From NCBI GenBank assembly GCA_014874425.1, contig JACWAG010000140.1, positions 1 to 7,373 on the forward strand: 7,373 nt of DNA, in the 5' to 3' direction. Below the pieces are notes generated by a model. It worked only from the letters and a program-made list of their open reading frames with translations, ran no database searches and had not been told where the DNA came from. Positions 1-5,875 of this stretch are shown in pieces; position 1 is the first letter of the stretch; each line of letters starts with the position of its first letter. The position numbers were made by a program, and so were the translations under genes. This DNA is from Syntrophaceae bacterium. GTDB lineage: Bacteria; Desulfobacterota; Desulfomonilia; Desulfomonilales; Desulfomonilaceae.

Positions 1-193
1 AATTGAACCTGGTAAAGTCCAGAACTGCGTCACGTACATTGCACGCCTGTTTCGTGCAGCCGGATGTATCCGCCTTGGGATAAAAATAAACCAGTAGCCT
101 CTTTCCTTTAAATTCGGACAATTTTACAATTTTACCGTTTTGATCAGTTAATGAAAAGTCAGGCGCTTTGTCTCCCACCTTCAACTGAGCCAT
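1..193 (-). CDS. bcp: Bcp/PrxQ-type thioredoxin-dependent peroxiredoxin, N-terminal part (runs off the window start)
   Basis: The first 64 codons are visible; the gene continues beyond base 1. The product should reduce hydrogen peroxide and organic peroxides in the cytoplasm with electrons from thioredoxin. The start MAQLKVGDKAPDF, the VYFYPKADTSGCTKQAC segment and the following NVRD are typical of the Bcp (AhpC/TSA, PrxQ) family. C46 is the expected peroxidatic cysteine and C51 the resolving cysteine five residues later, the same spacing as C45/C50 in E. coli Bcp. The ATG (complement of 191-193) is preceded by GGAGG (complement of 201-205) with a 7-nt gap, which fixes the start. It is transcribed divergently from the hydrolase gene at 300. 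Only the last two thirds of the protein is unseen, so the family call is firm. Confidence 0.92.
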   Translation of the reverse strand, partial: MAQLKVGDKAPDFSLTDQNGKIVKLSEFKGKRLLVYFYPKADTSGCTKQACNVRDAVLDFTRFN

Positions 194-214
194 GTTATTA
201 CCTCCATGTTAAGA

Positions 215-246
215 TCGACAGCGATTGCCTATTATCTTCTTATAAT
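215..246 (+). promoter_or_regulatory. Candidate promoter for the hydrolase gene at 300
   Basis: An exact TATAAT lies at 241-246. The best upstream match to a -35 box is TCGACA at 215-220 (5 of 6 bases to TTGACA), but the 20-nt spacer is longer than usual, so the -35 assignment is weak. The expected leader is about 45 nt. The box overlaps the candidate -10 of the divergent bcp promoter, so the two directions may compete. Confidence 0.32.
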
Positions 247-271
247 ATATGTTTAGAAGATACGATCGCAA
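244..271 (-). promoter_or_regulatory. Candidate sigma70-type promoter for bcp
   Basis: On the minus strand, TTGCGA (complement of 266-271) is followed after 16 nt by TATATT (complement of 244-249). This would give a transcript start near 237 and a leader of about 43 nt before the bcp ATG. The call rests on hexamer similarity only. The -10 box overlaps the TATAAT assigned to the opposite direction. Confidence 0.35.
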
Positions 272-299
272 TTCTTGAAGAAAAAGTCTGAGTTAGGAA

Positions 300-1058
300 A
301 TGATAGAAATAAGTGATTTTCGAAAAGTTAAACAGATCAAATTAGCTGCGGAACTGAACGGGGAACCCTATTATTGGGTTTCTTCGTATCTGGTTGATGG
401 TCTATTGATTGATACTGGAAGTGCAAAAACGCTTCCCGAATTTTCACATTTCCTTCGGGGAGCCAAAATTAGTACAGTTGTCAATACGCATAGTCATGAG
501 GACCATATTGGCGCCAACAGGTTAATTCAAGAAGAGTTAGGATTGCCGATTTATGCGAGCAGGTTAGCCATCCCAAGAATTCAAGAGCCTCCGAAGGTAC
601 CCTGGTATCGAGAGCAGGTTTGGGGATCAGCCCGGCCAAGTGACCCCAAACCACTTCCAACCGTTATTGAAACGTCTAAATTTCGATTTGAAGTTATTGA
701 TACACCTGGCCATAGCGCTGACCATGTATCTTTTGTGGAGAGAAATCAGGGTTGGGTTTTTTCTGGGGACCTGTTTATAGGAAATCAAATGACCGCAGCA
801 GGTCCTGAGATGAATATTTCCGACATGCTCACGTCCATGAAGCGCCTCATTGAATTCATGGACGATGGATTTATTCTGTTCACTGCCCTACGTACAGTAC
901 GTAGCGATGGCCGTAAAACCCTGTTGGATTTTGTCGAGCGCTGTGAAAAATTGAGAGAACAAGTGTTTGAGTTGGCTGCTCAAGGACTGGACGTGCCGAA
1001 GATAGTTAATCGAATGTTTGGCGGGGAAAATATTTTTGCCTCGATTACAAACGGGTAG
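300..1058 (+). CDS. Metallo-beta-lactamase-fold hydrolase, probably impaired (last metal-ligand His missing, C-terminus cut by a stop)
   Basis: This 252-residue protein has the MBL-fold hydrolase pattern: the opening strand with IDTG (D38), the THSHEDH metal motif (H64, H66, D68, H69), DTPGHSADHVSF (H138) and FSGD (D157). Family members usually carry another metal-binding His in a short xxHG or AHRG motif just before a conserved DG. Here that stretch reads FTALRTVRSDG, with Leu at 197 in the His position. The C-terminal helical part (about 208-240) is family-like, but the protein stops at TAG 1056-1058 where relatives seem to continue; the same frame stays open for 13 more codons. The start is bounded by an in-frame TAG at 294-296; the AGGA at 295-298 is almost touching the ATG and is a poor ribosome site. 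The substrate cannot be inferred. The gene may be a young pseudogene or an enzyme with altered metal chemistry. It lies 86 nt before the epimerase gene and could be co-transcribed with it. Confidence 0.85.
   Translation: MIEISDFRKVKQIKLAAELNGEPYYWVSSYLVDGLLIDTGSAKTLPEFSHFLRGAKISTVVNTHSHEDHIGANRLIQEELGLPIYASRLAIPRIQEPPKVPWYREQVWGSARPSDPKPLPTVIETSKFRFEVIDTPGHSADHVSFVERNQGWVFSGDLFIGNQMTAAGPEMNISDMLTSMKRLIEFMDDGFILFTALRTVRSDGRKTLLDFVERCEKLREQVFELAAQGLDVPKIVNRMFGGENIFASITNG
888..904. repeat. Perfect 17-bp inverted repeat inside the hydrolase gene
   Basis: CTACGTAC, a single A, then GTACGTAG. The left arm starts exactly at codon 197, the Leu codon CTA that stands where the family has a metal-binding His. 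It is seen directly in the sequence. A link between palindrome formation and loss of the His is inference. Confidence 0.9.
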
Positions 1059-1100
1059 TTTTCGTCCGCCACTCTTATTAGACTCTTGCTACAGGAATAG
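1056..1100 (+). other. Former 3' end of the hydrolase gene beyond a premature TAG
   Basis: Reading on in frame past TAG 1056-1058 gives FSSATLIRLLLQE and then a second TAG at 1098-1100. As I recall the family, such MBL proteins often end in a segment like G-(D/E)-(F/Y)-S-x-x-N-L-(I/V)-R-x-x-L. The text on both sides of the stop (ITNG, then FSSATLIR) therefore looks like one continuous conserved tail broken by a nonsense codon; GAG to TAG would be a single change. Occasional readthrough or TAG recoding cannot be excluded but has no positive support, since the other complete genes here end in TGA or TAA. Confidence 0.55.
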
Positions 1101-1144
1101 CGGAACATCGTCAGGATCTGGTATCCCATGAGCAGGGAGGCAAA

Positions 1145-2242
1145 ATGACCCAAACAATAATCAGCGTTGTTGGCGCACGTCCCAATTTCATGAAGGTCGG
1201 GCCAATAGAACGGCAATTGAAGGCATACGATGATATCAACCATATGATTGTGCATACCGGCCAGCATTATGATGACCTTATGAGTGGTGTGTTTTTCGAT
1301 GATCTTGGCTTGTCGGCCCCTGCGCGACATTTGGGAGTCGGTTCGGGACGACATGGAGAGATGACCGGAAAGATCATGATTGAATTTGAAAAGGTGTGTC
1401 TTGACATCAAGCCGAACCTTGTTGTTGTTGTCGGAGATGTAAACAGCACAGTAGCGGCCGCTCTAGTGGCAAGGAAGCTTTTCATCCCGGTTGCTCACGT
1501 TGAAGCCGGTCTAAGATCCTTTGATGAAACGATGCCTGAAGAATGGAACCGTCGGCTGACTGACTGTTTATCCAACCTGTTATATGTATCAGAACCGGCC
1601 GGCCTGAAGAACCTGGAACGCGAAGGCGTGGACAGGGGTCGAGTGTTTCTTGTCGGTGATATTATGCTTGAGACTCTTGGACTTTTTCTGTCAGGGATAC
1701 AAAAACGGAAACGCTGGATTGATTTTGATCTAAATCCAAAGAACTATATTGTGGTGACGATTCACAGGCCGTCCAATGTAGATGAGCCGGCAGCTCTCGA
1801 ACAGATAATAGAAATCCTGGAATCATTGCCTCAAAGTGTCATTTTCCCTATGCATCCACGCACTAGAAAACGTTTGGACGAATTTGGTTTAAGCGCAAGA
1901 GTAAGCCGTATAAAAAATCTTCTTTTGGTAGAGCCCCAATCATACATTGATTTTCTTTCACTATTAGAGGGGTGTTCGATAATTTTATCAGATTCAGGGT
2001 CGGTTCAAGCGGAAGCGAGTTTTTTCGATGTCCCTTGTTTGGTCTGTCGAGAAAACACCGAACGACCCGTTTACTGCGAACAGGGATCATGCCGTCTTGT
2101 TGGCCGAGATTTACGGCTGATAAAGGAATCGGTTAAGGAAGCCTTGAAGGGTGATTTCCCAAAGTCTACCGAATATGCGAAAAGTTTGGGAAATGATGTT
2201 TCAGGGAAAATAGTAAGATCAATTGTTGAATTTTTAGGATGA
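1145..2242 (+). CDS. wecB: UDP-N-acetylglucosamine 2-epimerase, non-hydrolysing (WecB/WbpI/MnaA family)
   Basis: This cytoplasmic enzyme should interconvert UDP-GlcNAc and UDP-ManNAc (or a modified analogue), feeding ManNAc-type sugars into surface polysaccharide. The 365 residues compare with about 375 for E. coli WecB. Visible motifs in order: VVGARPNFMK (8-17), HTGQHYD (37-43), LGVGSG (63-68), VVGDVNS (96-101), HVEAGLRSF (118-126), MPEEWNR (130-136), HRPSNVD (207-213), FPMHPRTRKRL (234-244), SDSGSVQAEA (282-291) and ENTERP (303-308). D98, E120, E132 and H207 align with the E. coli catalytic set D95, E117, E131 and H213. The TGQHYD plus LGVGSG combination resembles a subfamily also known from archaea. 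The usual SGGxQEEA and TERPE motifs are altered here to SGSVQAEA and TERPVY. GGGAGG at 1135-1140, 4 nt before the ATG, fixes the start. The acceptor sugar may not be plain GlcNAc; a WbpI-like role on a diamino sugar is possible given the aminotransferase at 5889. Confidence 0.93.
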   Translation: MTQTIISVVGARPNFMKVGPIERQLKAYDDINHMIVHTGQHYDDLMSGVFFDDLGLSAPARHLGVGSGRHGEMTGKIMIEFEKVCLDIKPNLVVVVGDVNSTVAAALVARKLFIPVAHVEAGLRSFDETMPEEWNRRLTDCLSNLLYVSEPAGLKNLEREGVDRGRVFLVGDIMLETLGLFLSGIQKRKRWIDFDLNPKNYIVVTIHRPSNVDEPAALEQIIEILESLPQSVIFPMHPRTRKRLDEFGLSARVSRIKNLLLVEPQSYIDFLSLLEGCSIILSDSGSVQAEASFFDVPCLVCRENTERPVYCEQGSCRLVGRDLRLIKESVKEALKGDFPKSTEYAKSLGNDVSGKIVRSIVEFLG

Positions 2243-2290
2243 ACTCTGTGGGTCCAGGTGTCATGATTTCAGGGGATCTAAGTGCAAGAT

Positions 2291-2319
2291 TTGCCAAAAT
2301 GTAACAAATGCGATAAATA
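2291..2319 (+). promoter_or_regulatory. Weak candidate promoter before the dehydrogenase gene
   Basis: TTGCCA at 2291-2296, a 17-nt spacer and TAAATA at 2314-2319 (GATAAA also overlaps at 2312-2317). The -35 is fair and the -10 poor. It sits in an A/T-rich part of the 115-bp gap after the epimerase, about 40 nt before the ATG at 2358. Transcription could equally continue from upstream, since no terminator hairpin is seen in the gap. Confidence 0.25.
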
Positions 2320-2357
2320 AAAATCATTGTATGAATCGAGTTTGAAAAGAGGTTTGG

Positions 2358-3419
2358 ATGTCCAGTTCTTATAATATAGCGGTGATTGCGGGCGATGGAA
2401 CAGGTCCTGAAGTAATACACGAAGGTATCAAAGTGCTCAACGCCGCTGCGTCTCTATATGGTTTTTCACTGAATTTTGTGAATTATGATATTGGTGGGGC
2501 CCGTTATCTCAAAACAGGTGAGACGTTGCCTGACTCAGTGTTGGATGAACTTAGGCGCGTCAATGCAATATATCTTGGAGCGATAGGACATCCCGATGTC
2601 CCACCGGGTACGCTTGAAAAAGGTATTCTGCTCAAACTGCGTTTTGAACTGGACCAGTATGTTAACTTACGCCCGGTAAAACTTTATCCGAATGTTGAAA
2701 CACCGATAAAGAATAAAGGGCCGAAAGAAATAGATTTTATAGTGTGTAGAGAAAACACGGAGGGTTTTTACGTAGGGTCCGGTGGCTATTTCAAGAAGGG
2801 AACAGCGGACGAAATCGCTATTCAGGAATCGATAAATACTCGCACAGGAATCGAGCGTCTTCTGAGGTATGCGTTTGAAACTACAAGGGCACGCGGAAAG
2901 AGAAAAAAGCTTACTCTATGTGGCAAGACGAATGTTCTGACCTATGCTTGGGGATTATGGACACGAACTTTCCAGGAGATGGCCACGGAATATCCCGATG
3001 TTCAAACAGACTATGCGCATGTTGACGCAATTTGCATGTGGTTTGTCAAAAACCCCGAATGGTTTGACGTAATCGCCACGGACAACATGTTCGGCGACAT
3101 AATTACAGACCTTGGAGCGATGATTCAGGGAGGAATGGGCATCGCTGCAGGGGGGAACATCAATCCGCAAGGCGTGTCCATGTTCGAACCGATAGGCGGG
3201 TCGGCTCCAAAATACACAGGACAGAACGTCATCAATCCGCTTGCTGGAATCTTGGCTGGGTCTCTAATGCTTGAGACGCTGGGCGAGAAAGTCGCCGCCA
3301 AGTCAATTGAAGACGCTATGATAAAAGCTCTTACGAAAGACATCAAGAGTATGGAAGCGGGAAGGATGGGACATTCCACTTCAGAGGTCGGTGACCTGGT
3401 GGAGAGCTATCTTTCGTGA
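2358..3419 (+). CDS. Isocitrate/isopropylmalate dehydrogenase-family beta-decarboxylating dehydrogenase (LeuB/DmlA-like)
   Basis: This 353-residue enzyme oxidatively decarboxylates a 2-hydroxy acid bearing a 3-carboxylate, using Mg2+ or Mn2+ and NAD(P)+. Family marks are the start IAVIAGDGTGPEV, LLKLRFELDQYVNLRPV with substrate-binding R95 and R105, CRENTEG with R131, Tyr138, Lys190 in CGKTNVL, and the metal aspartates D223 (YAHVDA), D247 and D251 (DNMFGDIITDLG). The LRFELDQYVNLRP stretch is closest to the 3-isopropylmalate, D-malate and tartrate dehydrogenase branch rather than to E. coli-type isocitrate dehydrogenase. The coenzyme loop is unusual: EPIGGSAPKYTGQNVINP (277-294) has Gly280 where NAD-dependent LeuB has His, and Lys285-Tyr286 where LeuB has Asp-Ile; E. 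coli NADP isocitrate dehydrogenase has Lys344-Tyr345 there. AGAGG at 2348-2352 lies 5 nt before the ATG. No leuC, leuD or leuA is nearby, so a leucine role is not supported by context and the substrate stays open. Confidence 0.9.
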   Translation: MSSSYNIAVIAGDGTGPEVIHEGIKVLNAAASLYGFSLNFVNYDIGGARYLKTGETLPDSVLDELRRVNAIYLGAIGHPDVPPGTLEKGILLKLRFELDQYVNLRPVKLYPNVETPIKNKGPKEIDFIVCRENTEGFYVGSGGYFKKGTADEIAIQESINTRTGIERLLRYAFETTRARGKRKKLTLCGKTNVLTYAWGLWTRTFQEMATEYPDVQTDYAHVDAICMWFVKNPEWFDVIATDNMFGDIITDLGAMIQGGMGIAAGGNINPQGVSMFEPIGGSAPKYTGQNVINPLAGILAGSLMLETLGEKVAAKSIEDAMIKALTKDIKSMEAGRMGHSTSEVGDLVESYLS

Positions 3420-3428
3420 AATTATAAT
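3400..3428 (+). promoter_or_regulatory. Candidate promoter for the RNase J gene
   Basis: TGGAGA at 3400-3405 (4 of 6 to TTGACA), an exact 17-nt spacer, then TATAAT at 3423-3428 straddling the end of the dehydrogenase gene. It would start RNA near 3435 and leave a leader of about 85 nt ahead of the ATG at 3521. The -10 is perfect and the spacing ideal, but the -35 is only moderate. Confidence 0.4.
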
Positions 3429-3520
3429 GGGTAAGGTTTTGAACGGCTCGACCTGTCGCGGTTGGGCGCCAGATTATTTTTCACATTTTTCTCTTGGCTT
3501 GAATACTTACTGGGATATCT

Positions 3521-5191
3521 ATGGGGAAAAGCGAAACACCAAGTCTTAAAGTACTGCCTCTTGGGGGACTCGGGGAAATTGGTCTAAACATGACGCTGGT
3601 TATCTGGGACGACTGCGCGTTCATTTTGGACGCGGGTCTTATGTTCCCGGATGAATCAATGCCCGGGGTCGATTATGTGATCCCAGACGTAGATGTTCTG
3701 ACAAGACTCCACCAAAACATTCTAGGGATAGTAATCACCCACGCGCACGAGGACCATATAGGGGCGCTCCCTTATCTGCTCAAGAAAATAAACGTCCCGA
3801 TTTATGCCACTTCCCTGACAATGGGGTTTATTGAGAACAAATTTGATGAATTCGACCTGCTGACAAGTACTGACAGGATAGTAATTTCACCGGATTCGCC
3901 CATTCAACTCGGGCCCTTTCTTCTTGATTTCTTCGCGATGTGCCATTCGGTGCCGGATGCTGTAGGAGTCATGGCGCAAACCCCGATAGGAAGGCTTGTC
4001 TTCTCCGGGGACTTCAAGATTGATCCAAACCCAATAGATGGAAGGCTCTGTGATTTTGAAAAATTAGGGAAATATGCTGATGCAGGCGTGCTTGCACTGT
4101 TTTCGGACAGCACAAATGTCGAGTTTCCGGGGCGCACACGATCGGAGAGTGCTCTAAGACCGTCATTTGAACAAATTTTTGCAAAAGCGAGCGGCAGGAT
4201 CCTGATTGCGACGTTCGCATCGAGTATTCATCGTTTGCAGCAGGTGCTGACGGTTACCGAGCAGTTCAACCGTAAAGCCGCTCTTGTTGGGCGATCAATG
4301 GTGGCAAACGCTCGAATTGCGGCTGAACGTGGCTATCTGAAAATCCCGGAAAATATACTTGTGGACATTAATGAACTTGAGAAAATCCCGGATAATCGGG
4401 TTACGGTTTTATCCACAGGCTCACAAGGTGAACCAATGTCCGCTCTGGCTCTGATGGCGTCGGAACGGCACAAATATCTTAAGGTGAAAGAGGGCGATAC
4501 GGTAATATTTTCATCGCGGTTTATCCCTGGCAATGAAAAGGCCATTAACAGCATGATAAATGATCTGGCCAGACGCGGCGCCAACGTAATGTACGAAAAA
4601 ATAGCCGATGTTCATGTTTCAGGACATGGCAGGGAAGAAGAGCTTAGAGAATTGCTCAGGATTGTGCGGCCACGGTATTTTGTGCCAATTCACGGAGAAT
4701 ACCGTCATCTTTTACGCCACGCCCAACTGGCGATCGGGGAAGGGGTTCTGCAAGAAAATGTTGTCGTGGCTACCAATGGAGATGTGATCGAGATGTCGGA
4801 GGACGGAATAGGGGTCACGGAGCAGATCGATATCGGGCGGGTCTTTGTTCATGGTAAAGGTGTCGGCGATATAGGACGAGATGTTTTAAGGGATCGAAGG
4901 ACGATATCCGAAGTGGGATTGATCACAGTGGTCTTAGTTGTTTCAACCCATGACGGCCGTATATTGAGCGGTCCTGAACTCAGGTCTATTGGAGTCACAT
5001 ACGAGGAGATTGAGCCTGAGCTTATGGAAGGCATAAGGTCAGCAATATTGGAGCGAATCTCGAATTTACGACCTTCTGTTTCGTCGGACTGGGACAATAT
5101 TCGCGACGATATTCGTCTTCTTACACGTAGGTTTGTTAATAGACTTTTGGGGCGCAAACCAGTGGTTCAAACGATAATATTGGAGGTATGA
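3521..5191 (+). CDS. rnj: Ribonuclease J (beta-CASP metallo-beta-lactamase RNase)
   Basis: RNase J is a zinc-dependent RNase with endonuclease and 5'-to-3' exonuclease activity in mRNA turnover and rRNA maturation. The 556 residues match the usual length of about 555. The MBL part shows LPLGGLGEIGLNM (12-24), THAHEDHIGALPYLL (73-87; ligands H74, H76, D78, H79), H142 in MCHSVPDAVG, and FSGDFKID with D164. The beta-CASP part (about 200-360) has FSDSTNVEFPGRTRSE, LVGRSM and STGSQGEPMSAL. The MBL domain resumes with VHVSGHG (H365, S367 and H369, the 5'-phosphate pocket) and PIHGEYRHLLRH, whose H391 is the last metal ligand. A C-terminal domain (about 450-556) ends in TIILEV, as is common. All catalytic residues are present. 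The start is the ATG just before the conserved LKVLPLGGLGEIG; its ribosome site is weak (GGGAT at 3512-3516), so translation may be modest or regulated. It follows the dehydrogenase by 101 nt. Confidence 0.97.
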   Translation: MGKSETPSLKVLPLGGLGEIGLNMTLVIWDDCAFILDAGLMFPDESMPGVDYVIPDVDVLTRLHQNILGIVITHAHEDHIGALPYLLKKINVPIYATSLTMGFIENKFDEFDLLTSTDRIVISPDSPIQLGPFLLDFFAMCHSVPDAVGVMAQTPIGRLVFSGDFKIDPNPIDGRLCDFEKLGKYADAGVLALFSDSTNVEFPGRTRSESALRPSFEQIFAKASGRILIATFASSIHRLQQVLTVTEQFNRKAALVGRSMVANARIAAERGYLKIPENILVDINELEKIPDNRVTVLSTGSQGEPMSALALMASERHKYLKVKEGDTVIFSSRFIPGNEKAINSMINDLARRGANVMYEKIADVHVSGHGREEELRELLRIVRPRYFVPIHGEYRHLLRHAQLAIGEGVLQENVVVATNGDVIEMSEDGIGVTEQIDIGRVFVHGKGVGDIGRDVLRDRRTISEVGLITVVLVVSTHDGRILSGPELRSIGVTYEEIEPELMEGIRSAILERISNLRPSVSSDWDNIRDDIRLLTRRFVNRLLGRKPVVQTIILEV

Positions 5192-5341
5192 AAACGCGCT
5201 TTGGCAGAAAAGAGTAACATTTTTCTTGCATTTTAAAAGATGTTAGCTTAAATCATGACATTAGATGGAATGAAACCTGGACTCAATGAAAATTTATGAT
5301 TTGTAACCTGGGTTTGAGTTGGATGAATGCCCGGATTTTTC

Positions 5342-5369
5342 TTGACAACGGGCTTGAACGCGTGATACG
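5342..5369 (+). promoter_or_regulatory. Possible upstream promoter for the Cys-rich gene (consensus -35)
   Basis: A perfect TTGACA at 5342-5347 follows a T-rich run. About 16 nt later the best -10 match is GATACG at 5364-5369, only 3 of 6. The -35 is strong and the -10 poor, so it may act with, or only assist, the extended -10 site just downstream. Confidence 0.35.
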
Positions 5370-5383
5370 GTGCGTTAAATCTA

Positions 5384-5392
5384 TGGTATAAT
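5384..5392 (+). promoter_or_regulatory. Extended -10 promoter for the Cys-rich exported protein gene
   Basis: TGGTATAAT is an exact extended -10 element (TGnTATAAT). No good -35 lies 17 nt upstream, which extended -10 promoters tolerate. RNA would start near 5399, giving a leader of about 35 nt. Confidence 0.55.
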
Positions 5393-5419
5393 AGCTCTTG
5401 AATTGGAGTATGCTCATTT

Positions 5420-5427
5420 AAGGAGGG
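5420..5427 (+). promoter_or_regulatory. Strong ribosome binding site of the Cys-rich gene
   Basis: AAGGAGGG ends 6 nt before the ATG at 5434. It is the best Shine-Dalgarno match in the window and points to high expression of the small exported protein. Confidence 0.8.
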
Positions 5428-5433
5428 TTTAGG

Positions 5434-5772
5434 ATGAAGAAGTCGTTGGTTATTATGGTTGTTTTGGTGGGGTCGCTCGCTCTGGTCGGTTCCGTGTTTG
5501 CTGGTGGAATGGCCAAGAGGCCGGCTGCGAGCTGTGGTGATTGCTATTCCACTCCTAGCTGTCAACCTGCCCCGTGCCAAGACCAGGTCTTGTGCAAAGG
5601 TAAAGCTGCAGGCGCTCAAAAAATGTGTGGTCCATGCGCGCCGACAATCAAGTGGGCTGGTAGCTGGATGACAGTTTTGAAATGCCCTGGTTCAGCCGCT
5701 CCTGCTAAGGTTGTTCGCGCTCGTCATCACTATCGACATGCGCCTATCAAGAAGGACAAGGCCGTAAAGTAA
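5434..5772 (+). CDS. Small exported cysteine-rich basic protein, family not recognised
   Basis: 112 residues with a clear Sec signal peptide: MKK, a hydrophobic core (4-20), then SVFA followed by GG with likely cleavage after Ala23. The mature part of about 89 residues has eight cysteines (34, 37, 43, 48, 54, 65, 68, 84), including two CxxC pairs, CGDC and CGPC. CGPC is the thioredoxin active-site motif, but nothing else resembles a thioredoxin fold. There are 15 Lys/Arg against three Asp and no Glu, and the tail is His- and Lys-rich (RARHHYRHAPIKKDK), so the protein is strongly basic. Eight cysteines in an oxidising compartment would allow four disulfides; metal binding through Cys and His is the alternative. 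It has its own promoter, the strongest ribosome site here and paired terminators, so it is probably a single-gene, well-expressed transcript. It is real on the basis of signal peptide, start signals and length, but I can assign no function. Confidence 0.85.
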   Translation: MKKSLVIMVVLVGSLALVGSVFAGGMAKRPAASCGDCYSTPSCQPAPCQDQVLCKGKAAGAQKMCGPCAPTIKWAGSWMTVLKCPGSAAPAKVVRARHHYRHAPIKKDKAVK

Positions 5773-5790
5773 AGATAAAACGCAATAAAT

Positions 5791-5828
5791 CAGTTGCGGC
5801 GCAGGCAAACTGCGCGTAACTGTATTTT
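5791..5828 (+). terminator. First hairpin after the Cys-rich gene (terminator-like)
   Basis: CAGTTGCG (5791-5798) pairs with CGTAACTG (5815-5822, one G-U), then a bulged G at 5799, and CGCAG (5800-5804) pairs with CTGCG (5810-5814) around a GCAAA loop. That makes 13 base pairs, followed by a short interrupted T run (TATTTT, 5823-5828). The stem is strong but the U-tract is poor, so it may terminate partially or protect the mRNA 3' end. Confidence 0.55.
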
Positions 5829-5843
5829 GATAGCTGTGAAAAT

Positions 5844-5875
5844 AACCCTTCCTTTTCTGGAGGGGTTTTTCTTTT
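5844..5875 (+). terminator. Rho-independent terminator after the Cys-rich gene
   Basis: AACCCTTCC (5844-5852) pairs with GGAGGGGTT (5859-5867) with one G-U pair and a 6-nt loop, followed by TTTTTCTTTT (5866-5875). This is a textbook intrinsic terminator. It ends only 13 nt before the aminotransferase start codon. Confidence 0.9.

Noticed and set aside
980..1354. Open minus-strand frame of 124 codons
   Set aside because: Antisense to the hydrolase end and the epimerase start, with no ribosome site or recognisable domain; explained as a shadow of the plus-strand genes.
3440..3495. Possible terminator between the dehydrogenase and RNase J (GC patch followed by T runs)
   Set aside because: No continuous stem could be drawn; only CGAC/GTCG with an unstable surrounding.
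5274..5319. Short repeats AACCTGG (5274-5280, 5305-5311) and ACTCAA/TTGAGT upstream of the Cys-rich gene
   Set aside because: A 7-bp direct repeat and a 6-bp stem with a 27-nt loop are within chance in this A/T-rich gap.
5248..5619. Open minus-strand frame of 123 codons over the promoter and start of the Cys-rich gene
   Set aside because: The opposite strand has signal peptide, ribosome site, promoter and terminators; this frame has no family features.
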